Shown in pieces: positions 45,563 to 54,660 of a stretch of 64,000 nucleotides of DNA. The DNA is from Pseudophaeobacter leonis. Lineage in GTDB: Bacteria > Pseudomonadota > Alphaproteobacteria > Rhodobacterales > Rhodobacteraceae. The stretch is taken from the NCBI RefSeq assembly GCF_002087335.1, contig NZ_MWVJ01000076.1:1-64000 (forward strand), read 5' to 3'. The notes beneath the pieces are model-generated. The model did no database searches. It saw nothing but the letters and a program-made list of their open reading frames with translations, and had not been told where the DNA came from. The position numbers and the translations under genes are program-made. The number at the start of each line of letters is the position of its first letter. Positions within the stretch are counted from its first letter, which is position 1.

Positions 45563-46510
45563 CTAGTGCTGCGATGGTGCGCCAAAATGTGCCACCACAC
45601 TGGCAATCACAGCCCTGTCGCGCAGCAGTCGCGTGTGCCCGAGACCTGTGCTCAGCTGCAACCGCGCGCCCGGCCAGCTTTGCGCCAGCTCTTCAACCTC
45701 GGCCAGTGGCACGGTGCGGTCCGCACTGTCCTGCAGGATCAGCGCCGGTTGCGTCAACTGACGCGCCAGGTCCGAGGCTTTCAAAGCTGAAAATGGCAGA
45801 CCATAGCGTGCCTCAATGCGCTGTTGTGCCCTTTGCGCCACCCGTTTTGAGACCCCCAGCTGGCTGGCAAGGCGCTGCATATAGCGTTCCAGATCCGACA
45901 TTGGCGCCAGCAGCGCGACTTTTTCCGCCCGCATCCCCTGTGTTAGAGCCGCAACGGTCGCCGCCGCCCCATTGGAATGGGCAACCACCCCGGCCAGGCA
46001 GCCAAACCGCGCCGCGACCTCCCTGGTCACCTGCAGCATCTCAGGCAACGAGCTGCGCGCGCCCGCCGCCGCACCATGGGCTGGCGCATCAACCGCCACA
46101 ACGCGGTAGCCCGCCGCCACCAGAGGTGCTGCAAAGCCTCCCATCTGGCCAGCTCTGCCGCCAAAGCCATGCACCAGCAAAATCGTCGCAAGGGGGGCCT
46201 CGTCACGGACCCCCGACAGGCAGGGCGCGCTCCGCCATTCGTAGAGCGGCACCTCCTCCCCAGAGGTAAGGCGCATGGGCTGAGCTGTCGCTTGCAGCAG
46301 CCAGTCGCGTTCATGGCCTGGCAGTTTTTGCCGTCTCGGCCGGGTAAAGAAATACGCAAAAAGCCAGGCCGCCAGAGCCGGGCTTAGGGCGCTGAGGCCA
46401 CTGATCGCAAGCGGCACCCCCCGGAACAGGGGACTGCGACGCCTGCGGGTCTGAGGGGCAGGGCTGGGCTGGGCAGTTGGGACAGTCGGGGCAGTTGGAA
46501 CAGTGACCAT
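45563..46510 (-). CDS. Alpha/beta hydrolase, membrane-anchored
   Basis: 315 residues. The Thr/Pro-rich N-terminus, encoded by short repeats, precedes a hydrophobic segment (LSALSPALAAWLFAYFF). The hydrolase core has LLVHGFGGRAGQM (oxyanion region), AVDAPAHGAAAG, the nucleophile elbow VAHSNGAAA, and a late acidic and His part (QDSADRTVPL, GLGHTRLL). The elbow is HSNGA, so the last residue is Ala, not the usual Gly. AAAGGAGG stands upstream of the ATG. It is divergent from an HxlR regulator with two shared palindromes, so it is probably its target. Substrate unknown. Confidence 0.85.
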   Translation of the reverse strand: MVTVPTAPTVPTAQPSPAPQTRRRRSPLFRGVPLAISGLSALSPALAAWLFAYFFTRPRRQKLPGHERDWLLQATAQPMRLTSGEEVPLYEWRSAPCLSGVRDEAPLATILLVHGFGGRAGQMGGFAAPLVAAGYRVVAVDAPAHGAAAGARSSLPEMLQVTREVAARFGCLAGVVAHSNGAAATVAALTQGMRAEKVALLAPMSDLERYMQRLASQLGVSKRVAQRAQQRIEARYGLPFSALKASDLARQLTQPALILQDSADRTVPLAEVEELAQSWPGARLQLSTGLGHTRLLRDRAVIASVVAHFGAPSQH

Positions 46511-46592
46511 AGCGGGCCTCCTTTGAGCATTTGCACCAAACCGCTGCGCCAGAACCCCAGATTTGGGGGTGAGCGGTCAGAATCAAAAGTTA

Positions 46593-46607
46593 GTTCTAAT
46601 TTAGAAC
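46593..46607. promoter_or_regulatory. Palindromic operator 1, HxlR/hydrolase divergent promoter
   Basis: GTTCTAATTTAGAAC is a perfect inverted repeat with a central T. A second related site lies with its centre 24 bases away at 46617-46631. Confidence 0.75.
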
Positions 46608-46616
46608 CTATTATCA

Positions 46617-46631
46617 GTTCCATTTGAGAAC
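46617..46631. promoter_or_regulatory. Palindromic operator 2, HxlR/hydrolase divergent promoter
   Basis: GTTCCATTTGAGAAC shares outer GTTC and GAAC and the central TTT with operator 1. It lies 28 bases upstream of the HxlR-type start codon. Two helical turns of spacing would place dimers on one DNA face. Confidence 0.72.
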
Positions 46632-46659
46632 CCTGTCAATCCATGTTAGGACTCACCGG

Positions 46660-47172
46660 ATGAAATGGCATGATCTCACAGACGACGCCTGCCCCCTCGC
46701 CCGCGCCATGGGCGTGATCGGAGACCGCTGGACGCTGCTCATACTGCGGGAATGTTTCCTGGGGGTGCGCCGCTTTGACAGCTTCCAAAAGCGCCTTGGC
46801 GTGACCCGGCATCTTTTGGCGGAACGGCTAAAACGGCTGGAGACGATGGGGCTGCTGGAACGCCGCCCCTATCAGGAGCGCCCCCTGCGGCACGAATACC
46901 GGCTGACCGCATCAGGCAAAGAGTTTGCGCCTGTCTTGCTGGCGATGCAGGATTGGGCGCAGCGCAATCTCCCCAGCCCAGTGCCGACACCGTTTACATT
47001 TGTGACACGTGATAGTGGCGAAAAGGTAGATCCGGTACTGACAGACCGACACAGCGGCGCGGAGCTGAACCACCGATCCGTCTTGATGGCCCCCGCCGCC
47101 GCTTCGCACGCACAAGATGCGGCGAAAGAGCCCAAAGACCCAGAGTCTCCCAGCGCCGCCCAAGCGCCTTAG
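46660..47172 (+). CDS. HxlR family transcriptional regulator
   Basis: A winged-helix regulator of 170 residues starting MKWHDLTDDACPLARAMGVI. The family core GDRWTLLILRECFLGVRRFD is followed by FQKRLGVTRHLLAERLKRLE, the recognition helix, and GLLERRPYQERPLRHEYRLT. The N-terminal Cys (residue 11) is the redox- or electrophile-sensing position in several HxlR proteins. AGGA precedes the ATG. The C-terminal tail is Ala/Pro/Ser-rich. Twin palindromes in the divergent gap are probably its operators. Confidence 0.9.
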   Translation: MKWHDLTDDACPLARAMGVIGDRWTLLILRECFLGVRRFDSFQKRLGVTRHLLAERLKRLETMGLLERRPYQERPLRHEYRLTASGKEFAPVLLAMQDWAQRNLPSPVPTPFTFVTRDSGEKVDPVLTDRHSGAELNHRSVLMAPAAASHAQDAAKEPKDPESPSAAQAP

Positions 47173-47221
47173 GTCACAAAGTTTCTCTAAACAGCAGCGC
47201 TCTGCTGCCCGGCGGCCTCTA

Positions 47222-47271
47222 GCCGCGCTGTCGCGCCAATGGAACGCAACCGCGCCGCGCGACAGCGCGGC
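47222..47271. terminator. Long hairpin with 15-bp perfect arms between HxlR gene and pobA
   Basis: GCCGCGCTGTCGCGC and its exact reverse complement flank a 20-base loop. It sits between convergent genes and is followed by the sequence gcgcccggcccaaagtctgggagggc, similar to parts of the other intergenic palindromes. Confidence 0.55.
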
Positions 47272-47359
47272 GCCCGGCCCAAAGTCTGGGAGGGCATCTG
47301 TGATGCAGTCTCAGAGGGCGGGGGCCCCGCGGCTCACGAAGAGGCCCACGCCCTGCGCA

Positions 47360-48553
<1,194 letters not shown>

Positions 48554-48597
48554 CTATACGTCTCCCTGAACATGTGACCGGGCCCTGAGGTCTCGAA

Positions 48598-48621
48598 TTT
48601 GATTTGAATATGCAGATCAAA
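48598..48621. promoter_or_regulatory. Inverted repeat in the pobA/regulator divergent promoter
   Basis: TTTGAT and ATCAAA arms are separated by 12 bases, 45 bases upstream of pobA and 50 upstream of the regulator. This is a candidate activator site in a 117-base gap. Confidence 0.45.
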
Positions 48622-48670
48622 CATCACTTTGCGAATGGACTGAGCGCGCAACCTCTTGTACAATTCACAC

Positions 48671-49531
48671 ATGACATCGACCTCTGATATCCGCAGCTAC
48701 AACCTGTTTGGCGAAACCGCTGAACTGGCGGATGTGTTGCATGTGGAGACCATTCGCTCCCGCTCAGCGCTGCACGACTGGCGGCTAAAGGCGCATCGTC
48801 ACGCACGGCTGCACCAATTGCTGTTTCTGACCAAAGGCAGCGGTCAGGCAGAGATAGACGGTGTGGCGCAGCCGATCCCAACCGATAGTTTTGTCAATAT
48901 TCCGCGCGGCGTAGTGCATGGCTACGATTTTGCCCCCGAGACACGCGGCTGGGTCGTCACGCTGACCTCAGATCTGCTGGATCACTGCATTCATGAGAGC
49001 GAAGGCGTGCGGGCTCCGCTGGAACGCCCGATGGTTCTGCCGCTGCCGCCAGAGCTGCGCGGCCTCGCAGAGCATTTGTTTTGCGAATACCACGAACAAA
49101 GCTTTGGCCGCGCCCAGGTCCTGCGCTCTTTGGCAGGGGCTCTTATGGCGCTTGCAGCCCGCAGTATTTTTGAGGCCGACAACGCCAATCAGATGCTGGC
49201 AGGCAACCCGTTGTTCACCCGCTTTGAAGAGATGATCGAGCGCGACTTTCGCAAACGTCGCCCGCTGACCGAATACGCCCGTGACCTGGCGATCTCTCCC
49301 ACCCATCTGAACCGGATCACCCATCAGTCATCGGGTCAGGCCGCCTCGCAGCTGATCAACGAACGCATGCTGCGTGAGGCCCGCCGGATGTTGATCTACA
49401 CCAACCTGACGGCAGCGCAGATCGCCTATGATCTGGGCTTTTCCGACCCCGCACATTTTAGCCGGGTCTTTGCCAAAGGCACCGGCACGCCGCCAAAACT
49501 GTTCCGTCAAAAAGTGGCCGAGACCAAGTGA
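48671..49531 (+). CDS. pobR: AraC family regulator, PobR type
   Basis: A 286-residue regulator. The N-terminal cupin sensing domain has RSALHDWRLKAHRHARLHQL and FLTKGSGQAEIDG. The C-terminal double helix-turn-helix domain has LAISPTHLNRITHQSSGQAA and LTAAQIAYDLGFSDPAHFSR. The position divergent from pobA is the classic pobA-pobR order, so it probably activates pobA in response to 4-hydroxybenzoate. The start at ATG 48671 is preferred to TTG 48656. No clear Shine-Dalgarno is present. Confidence 0.85.
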   Translation: MTSTSDIRSYNLFGETAELADVLHVETIRSRSALHDWRLKAHRHARLHQLLFLTKGSGQAEIDGVAQPIPTDSFVNIPRGVVHGYDFAPETRGWVVTLTSDLLDHCIHESEGVRAPLERPMVLPLPPELRGLAEHLFCEYHEQSFGRAQVLRSLAGALMALAARSIFEADNANQMLAGNPLFTRFEEMIERDFRKRRPLTEYARDLAISPTHLNRITHQSSGQAASQLINERMLREARRMLIYTNLTAAQIAYDLGFSDPAHFSRVFAKGTGTPPKLFRQKVAETK

Positions 49532-49555
49532 CCAAAGCGTAAGGGCCGCGCCAGT

Positions 49556-50239
49556 CTAGCCCGCAGCCCCGCCCACAGCTGCATCCTGCTCATTCTGCGC
49601 CGCTGCATCCTGTGCAACCGTCATGCCCGAAAACATCAGCTGAAGATATTGCTCGGCAATCACCTCTTGCGGCACCGGAGAGTCGACCCGATTCCAGTGC
49701 GGAATCCAATTCAGCGCGCCAAACACCGCCGCCGTCACCAGCCGCGGGTCGCACGGGCGCAGACTGCCCTCCTGCATGCCCATGGCAATCAGGCTGCGCA
49801 ACTGAAAATCCACCTCTGCCTTGCTGGCACGCAGCGCGCTGCGGCGCGCCGGCGAAAGACTTTGTTCCCGCACCATGGCGATTGTCGCCCCCAGATCGGT
49901 CGAGACCCAGGCGCAGTAGCCCCGGATAAGCAGGGCAATGCGATCCACCACTGGCAGGCTCTCATCCTGGCTCTGCGCCATCACTTCGCCAAGAACCTCC
50001 AGCCCCAAAAGATGGCAGCCAAACAGAATATCTTCTTTGCTTTCAACATAATAATAGATCGTGCGCTTGGTGATTTTCAGCGCAGCGGCAATCTCGTCCA
50101 GCGAGGTTTGCTCGTAGCCCTGATCATTGAACAACCTGGCTCCGGCCTGCAGAACAGCACGCCGCTTCGCCTCACGTTTGGCATCCCGGCCCGTGCCCGC
50201 TGTGTCAGTGCCCGCTGTGGTCCAGCTCTTGTTGCCCAT
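49556..50239 (-). CDS. TetR family transcriptional regulator
   Basis: 227 residues. The N-terminal helix-turn-helix reads AGARLFNDQGYEQTSLDEIA and ALKITKRTIYYYVESKEDIL. The C-terminal ligand domain includes IRGYCAWVSTDLGATIAMVR. The Thr/Ala/Gly-rich leader (residues 5-18) is encoded by short cccgctgtg repeats. It is divergent from the beta-oxidation operon that begins at 50423, so acyl-CoA-responsive repression of that operon is the likely role (inference). Confidence 0.88.
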   Translation of the reverse strand: MGNKSWTTAGTDTAGTGRDAKREAKRRAVLQAGARLFNDQGYEQTSLDEIAAALKITKRTIYYYVESKEDILFGCHLLGLEVLGEVMAQSQDESLPVVDRIALLIRGYCAWVSTDLGATIAMVREQSLSPARRSALRASKAEVDFQLRSLIAMGMQEGSLRPCDPRLVTAAVFGALNWIPHWNRVDSPVPQEVIAEQYLQLMFSGMTVAQDAAAQNEQDAAVGGAAG

Positions 50240-50422
50240 GCTCTGATTACGCCCTCAACACTGCGCCCGCCTCTGTCTGTTTCGTCAGATGACGCGCGGT
50301 AATTACACTCATCAGTTACAGGGTTGTTGACCTTTTGGCCAGCCCCGGCAAAAGTAACCCACAAGTGTAAATTCACCACAGGCAGGCGCTGCATCCACGC
50401 GCTGCAGCTAAGGAGAGAGCCA
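50240..50422. promoter_or_regulatory. Divergent promoter region of tetR gene and beta-oxidation operon
   Basis: A 183-base gap with an AT-rich core, GGTAATTACACTCATCAGTTAC (about 50297-50318) described by its outer GTAA and TTAC arms, and AAGTGTAAATTCACC about 45 bases on. These are candidate TetR-type operators; the symmetry is imperfect. Confidence 0.4.
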
Positions 50423-51607
50423 ATGACATCAGAGGTACTGGTTGCCGGAGTGGGCATGACCAAATTTGCCAAGCCCGGCCAGAATGAGCCCTATACCGAG
50501 ATGGGCGCCAAGGCCCTGCGTGATGCCCTTGCCGATGCCGGGCTGCCCTATGACGCGGTACAGCAGGCCTATGCCGGCTATGTCTACGGCGACAGCACCT
50601 GCGGTCAGGCGGTCCTTTACAAGGTGGGCATGACCGGCATTCCGGTGATGAATGTGAACAACAACTGTTCGACCGGCTCGACCGCGCTGTTCATGGCACG
50701 CCAGGCGGTACAGTCCGGCGCGGTGGATGTGGCGCTGGCGCTGGGGTTTGAACATATGCAGCCCGGCGCGCTGACCTCGCCCTGGACCGATCGCCCCAGC
50801 CCCTTTGATGCCTTTGATGCCGAGACCGATGATCTGGTTGGCCGTCCTGAAATTCCGCTGGCGCTGCGCTATTTTGGCGGCGCCGGTAAATCGCACATGG
50901 AGAAACACGGCTCCAGCATGACCGATCTGGCCCGCATCCGTGCCAAGGCCAGCCGCCACGCGGTCAACAACCCGCTGGCGCTGTTCCGTCAGGAGCTCAC
51001 GCCCGAAGACGTGCTGCAAAGCCCGATGATCTGGGAGGGTGTCATGACCCGCCTGATGGCCTGCCCCCCTACCTGTGGGGCTGCCGCCGCCATTGTGGTC
51101 AGCGAGGCCTATGCCAAAAAACACGGTCTAAATCAGGCCGTGCGCATCAAGGGACAGGCGATGACCACCGACTATGCCTCAACCTTTGAGGCGCACGACA
51201 TGATGCAGCTGGTGGGATATGATATGACCGCCGCCGCCGCAGCGCAAATTCAGGAGCAGACCGGCATCAGTATCGACGACGTCGATGTGGTCGAGCTGCA
51301 CGACTGTTTCGCCCACAACGAGATGATCACCTATGAGGGTCTTGGCCTCTGCCCCGAGGGCGGCGCCAGCAAATTCATCGCCGAGGGCGACAATACCTAT
51401 GGCGGCAAATATGTCGCCAACCCCTCGGGCGGACTGTTGTCCAAGGGGCACCCGCTGGGGGCCACTGGCCTTGCGCAATGCTACGAGCTGACGCGGCAGC
51501 TGCGCGGCACCGCAGGCCCCACTCAGGTAGAGGGGGCGCGCACCGCGCTGCAGCATAACCTCGGCCTTGGCGGCGCCTGCGTCGTCACGCTCTACCAAGC
51601 CGCCTGA
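50423..51607 (+). CDS. SCP-x-like thiolase (acetyl-CoA acetyltransferase / lipid-transfer type)
   Basis: Thiolytic cleavage of 3-ketoacyl-CoA. The 394-residue protein has VAGVGMTKFAKPG at the start, the active-site Cys at residue 82 in NVNNNCSTGSTAL, VELHDCFAHNEMITYE and NPSGGLLSKGHPLGATGLAQ. These are the motifs of the SCP-x/sterol-carrier thiolase branch, which handles bulky or branched chains, and differ from FadA. AGGAGAG stands six bases upstream. First gene of a six-gene operon. Confidence 0.9.
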   Translation: MTSEVLVAGVGMTKFAKPGQNEPYTEMGAKALRDALADAGLPYDAVQQAYAGYVYGDSTCGQAVLYKVGMTGIPVMNVNNNCSTGSTALFMARQAVQSGAVDVALALGFEHMQPGALTSPWTDRPSPFDAFDAETDDLVGRPEIPLALRYFGGAGKSHMEKHGSSMTDLARIRAKASRHAVNNPLALFRQELTPEDVLQSPMIWEGVMTRLMACPPTCGAAAAIVVSEAYAKKHGLNQAVRIKGQAMTTDYASTFEAHDMMQLVGYDMTAAAAAQIQEQTGISIDDVDVVELHDCFAHNEMITYEGLGLCPEGGASKFIAEGDNTYGGKYVANPSGGLLSKGHPLGATGLAQCYELTRQLRGTAGPTQVEGARTALQHNLGLGGACVVTLYQAA

Positions 51608-51620
51608 GGGGGACACGCAG

Positions 51621-52067
51621 ATGATCGACAGATCCTTCATCGGGCGCAGTTTTCCGCCGCTACATGTCGATGTAGAGGCTGGCCAGCTGCGCGCCTTTGC
51701 CCGCGCCACGGGCCAGCGCGATCCTGTGTACTGGGACGAGGAGGCGGCGCAGGCCGCAGGCTATCGCGCCCTGCCCGCGCCGCTCACCTTTCTGTTTACG
51801 CTGGATCAGGAGCGCGAGGATCGGTTCTATTTCATCAATGCCATGGGGATCGAGCTGGGCCATGTGCTGCACGGCGAGCAGGCCTTTAGCTACGCAGCGC
51901 CGATCTGCGCCGGCGACACAGTGACCCTCACCTGCACCTGTCTGGATATCTACGACAAAAAGGGCGGCGCCATGGAGTTTGTCATCCTGAAAACCCAGGC
52001 GGTGAACCAGCTGGGCGAGGATCTCGGCACTATGACCAGCACCATCGTTGTGAGGGACCCAAAATGA
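51621..52067 (+). CDS. MaoC-like dehydratase, N-terminal (FAS1-type) subunit
   Basis: 148 residues of the hot-dog fold. It opens with SFIGRSFPPLHVDVEAGQLR and has DPVYWDEEAAQAAGYRALPA, where a catalytic hydratase would have D-x-N-P-x-H. It ends TMTSTIVVRD. Such N-type subunits pair with a catalytic partner as in HadAB or ChsH1-ChsH2. The next gene, overlapping by four bases, is that partner. It is 13 bases after the thiolase stop. Confidence 0.85.
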   Translation: MIDRSFIGRSFPPLHVDVEAGQLRAFARATGQRDPVYWDEEAAQAAGYRALPAPLTFLFTLDQEREDRFYFINAMGIELGHVLHGEQAFSYAAPICAGDTVTLTCTCLDIYDKKGGAMEFVILKTQAVNQLGEDLGTMTSTIVVRDPK

Positions 52068-52486
52068 GTGTTTTTGCACAGGGCGTGACCTATGACGGGG
52101 TTGCGGTTGGCGACACTTTGCCTGCCGTGAGCTCAAAACCCATCAGCCGCACCACGCTGGCGCTGTTTGCGGGGGCGTCGGGCGATCACAACCCGATCCA
52201 CATCGACATCGACTTTGCCAAGGCGGCAGGCATGCCGGATGTCTTTGCCCACGGTATGCTCGGCATGGCTTACTTAGGCCATCTGCTCACCGCCTGGGTG
52301 CCACAGCGCGCCGTGCGGGAGTTCTCCACCCGGTTTGTGGCCATTACGCAGGTGCATGCAATTGTGACCTGCACCGGCCGCGTTGTGGAGAAACGCGAGG
52401 GCAATCTGGTGGCGCTGGAGATTGAGGCCGCCGATCAGCATGGCGAGGTCAAACTGGCAGGCAAGGCACTGGTACAGCTGCCCTAG
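52064..52486 (+). CDS. MaoC family enoyl-CoA hydratase, catalytic subunit
   Basis: 140 residues of the hot-dog fold with the hydratase-2 motif GASGDHNPIHIDIDFAKAAG (catalytic Asp and His) and VFAHGMLGMAYLGH. It should hydrate 2-enoyl-CoA to 3-hydroxyacyl-CoA as a heterodimer with the preceding gene's product. ATG 52064 overlaps that gene's stop (ATGA). Confidence 0.88.
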   Translation: MSVFAQGVTYDGVAVGDTLPAVSSKPISRTTLALFAGASGDHNPIHIDIDFAKAAGMPDVFAHGMLGMAYLGHLLTAWVPQRAVREFSTRFVAITQVHAIVTCTGRVVEKREGNLVALEIEAADQHGEVKLAGKALVQLP

Positions 52487-52497
52487 AACCGAGCCGG

Positions 52498-52545
52498 GCG
52501 GCGCCCTCCCAGGGGGAGGATCGGGCTCTGCCCGACGTACCGCCG
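52498..52545. repeat. GC-rich intergenic palindromic element, copy D
   Basis: It contains GGCGCCCTCCCA, then GGGGGAGGA and the hairpin TCGGGC-TCT-GCCCGA. The order matches the element at 3887-3937. It lies inside the beta-oxidation operon, between the hydratase and dehydrogenase genes, and could lower expression of the distal genes. Confidence 0.45.
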
Positions 52546-52560
52546 GACGGAACACTTCAT

Positions 52561-53415
52561 ATGTCTTTAATAACGGACTCACAAAAGATGACAAAGCTCG
52601 CAGGCAAAACCGCCTATATCACTGGCGCCGGACGTGGCATTGGCCGCTCCATCGCGCTGAAACTGGCCGGTGACGGCGCCAATGTGGTGCTCAACGATCT
52701 GGACGCAGAGCCAGCCCAAGCGGTTGTGGCCGAGATCGAGGCCATGGGCGGCAAGGCGCTGGCCATTGCAGGGTCCGTCACCGCCCCCGGCTTTGCCGAT
52801 GATTTCATCCAGGCCGGGATCGACAGGTTCGGCGGCGTAGACATCATCGTCAACAATGCCGGCTACACCTGGGATGGCTTCATCGGCAAGATGAGCGACG
52901 CGCAGTTTGACGCCATGATCGATGTGCACCTGAAGGCGCCGTTTCAGATCCTGCGCGCCGCCGCCCCCTTTATTGCCGAACAGGTCGCGCAAGAGACCGC
53001 CGAGGGCCGCGAAGTGTTTCGCAAGGTGGTCAATATCTCGTCCATTTCAGGCACCGGCGGCAATGCGGGACAGGCGAACTACTCTGCAGCCAAATCCGGC
53101 GTCATTGGCCTGACAAAAACCATGGCCAAGGAATGGGGACGCTTTAAGGTGAACGTCAACGCGGTGGCCTTTGGCATGATCTCGACCCGGCTGACCGAAG
53201 CCACCGACGAGAAGAAATCTATCGAGGTCGAAGGCAACAAAGTCGCCATTGGCATCCCGAAAAAGCTGGTGCAGGGTATGGAAATGATGATCCCCCTGGG
53301 CCGCGCCGGCACCGCCGAAGAGGCCGCAGGCGGCGTCTATCTCTTCTGCATCCCCGAGAGCAACTATGTCTCAGGCCAGACCCTGATCGTGGGTGGCGGC
53401 TTTGGCGGCAGCTGA
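52561..53415 (+). CDS. Short-chain dehydrogenase (3-hydroxyacyl-CoA dehydrogenase role)
   Basis: 284 residues (275 if started at 52588). NAD-binding TGAGRGIGRSIALKLAGDG, NNAGYTWDGFIGKMSD, the catalytic Ser and YSAAK (NYSAAKSGVIGL) and RVNVNAVAFGMISTRL-like sequence are present. FabG-like by family. In this operon it probably oxidises the 3-hydroxyacyl-CoA, like the dehydrogenase part of peroxisomal MFE-2. An insertion near residues 215-245 (KSIEVEGNKVAIGIPKKLVQ) is typical of this subgroup. Confidence 0.88.
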   Translation: MSLITDSQKMTKLAGKTAYITGAGRGIGRSIALKLAGDGANVVLNDLDAEPAQAVVAEIEAMGGKALAIAGSVTAPGFADDFIQAGIDRFGGVDIIVNNAGYTWDGFIGKMSDAQFDAMIDVHLKAPFQILRAAAPFIAEQVAQETAEGREVFRKVVNISSISGTGGNAGQANYSAAKSGVIGLTKTMAKEWGRFKVNVNAVAFGMISTRLTEATDEKKSIEVEGNKVAIGIPKKLVQGMEMMIPLGRAGTAEEAAGGVYLFCIPESNYVSGQTLIVGGGFGGS

Positions 53416-53492
53416 CCAGTCCTAGGATCAGAACTGGTTCAGACCTAGGATCAGGCCTAGGATCAGGCCTGGAACCAGAACTGGATCAGAGC
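53416..53492 (+). repeat. Tandem repeats of a cctaggatcag unit
   Basis: About six drifting copies of cctaggatcag and its variants fill the gap between the dehydrogenase stop and the racemase leader. The tract contains several AvrII-type CCTAGG palindromes. No gene. Confidence 0.7.
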
Positions 53493-53561
53493 CACAGCAC
53501 GCAGCAGAGACTTAGGCCTGCCCCTCACCTGCAGGGCAGGCCTCAAGAGGGAGAAGACATC

Positions 53562-54655
53562 ATGCTTGAGGGCATCCGCATCATTGAGGTCGAAGGCCTC
53601 GGCCCCGGCCCCTTTGCCGCAATGACACTGGCGGATATGGGCGCCGATGTGATCTGCGTTCACCGCAAGGGCGGCAGCGTCACCCCCGGTATGCCGGAAC
53701 GCTCTTTGCTCGATCGCGGCAAGCGCTCGATTGCGCTGGACCTGAAAGATCCGTCCGATATCAATGTCTTTCTGGCGCTGGTTGCCACGGCGGACGGGCT
53801 GATTGAGGGCTTTCGCCCCGGTGTGATGGAGCGGCTGGGGATCGGCCCTGCGGCCTGCCAGGCGGTGAATCCCGCGCTGGTGTTTGGCCGCATGACAGGT
53901 TGGGGACAAAAGAGCGCTCTGTCACAAACCGCAGGCCATGATCTAAACTATATCTCCCTGTCTGGCGCGCTTTGGTATGCTTCCACGCCCGGGGATGCGC
54001 CCCTTACCCCTGCCACGCTGGTGGGCGATATTGGCGGCGGCGCGATGTACCTGGTGGCGGGCATGCTGGCCGGGCTGCTCAAGGCCAAGACAAGTGGCAC
54101 CGGCACGGTGGTGGACGCGGCGATCTACGATGGCTCGGCGCATATGATGAACCTGTTGATGAGCATCCGACAGGGCGGCGGCTTTGGCGAGGCCCGGGGC
54201 AGCAATCTGCTGGATGGCCCCCACTGGAGCCGCAGCTACGCCTGTGCTGATGGCGGCTACATGACCGTGCAATGCCTTGAGCCAAAGTTCTACGCCCAGT
54301 TTCTGTCGCTGATGGGGTTAAGCGACGATGCTGATTTCCAGCACCAGTTTGACACCACAAAATGGCCCGCGCTGACCGGACGCCTTGCCGGGCTTTTTGC
54401 CAGCCAGACCCGCGCCCACTGGGCCGATCTGTTTCAGGGAACGGATGCCTGCGTCGCCCCCCGGTGCTCAGCCCGGATGAAGCCCGCGAACACCCGATGA
54501 ACACCCGTGGCACCTGGGTGGACCACGAGGGCGTGCTGCAGGCCGCCCCCGCCCCGCGGTTTTCCGACGCCCCCGACTGGCAGCCCGCCGCCAGCCCGGA
54601 CCGTGGCCAACACAGCGCGGATATTCTGGCCGAACTCGGCCTCAACAAGGACTGA
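53562..54655 (+). pseudogene. Alpha-methylacyl-CoA racemase (CaiB/BaiF family), one-base insertion
   Basis: Interconverts the R and S forms of 2-methylacyl-CoA, so that branched chains can enter beta-oxidation. The catalytic residues match the Mycobacterium tuberculosis racemase: His126 in TAGHDLNYISLSGAL, Asp156 in LVGDIGGGAMYL, and Glu240 in CLEPKFY. The frame breaks in the six-C run at 54457-54462. With five C the frame goes on through VAPVLSPDEAREHPMNTRGT to TGA 54655, about 364 residues, the family length. GAGGGAGAAG precedes the ATG. Confidence 0.88.
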
Positions 54656-54660
54656 TCGCC

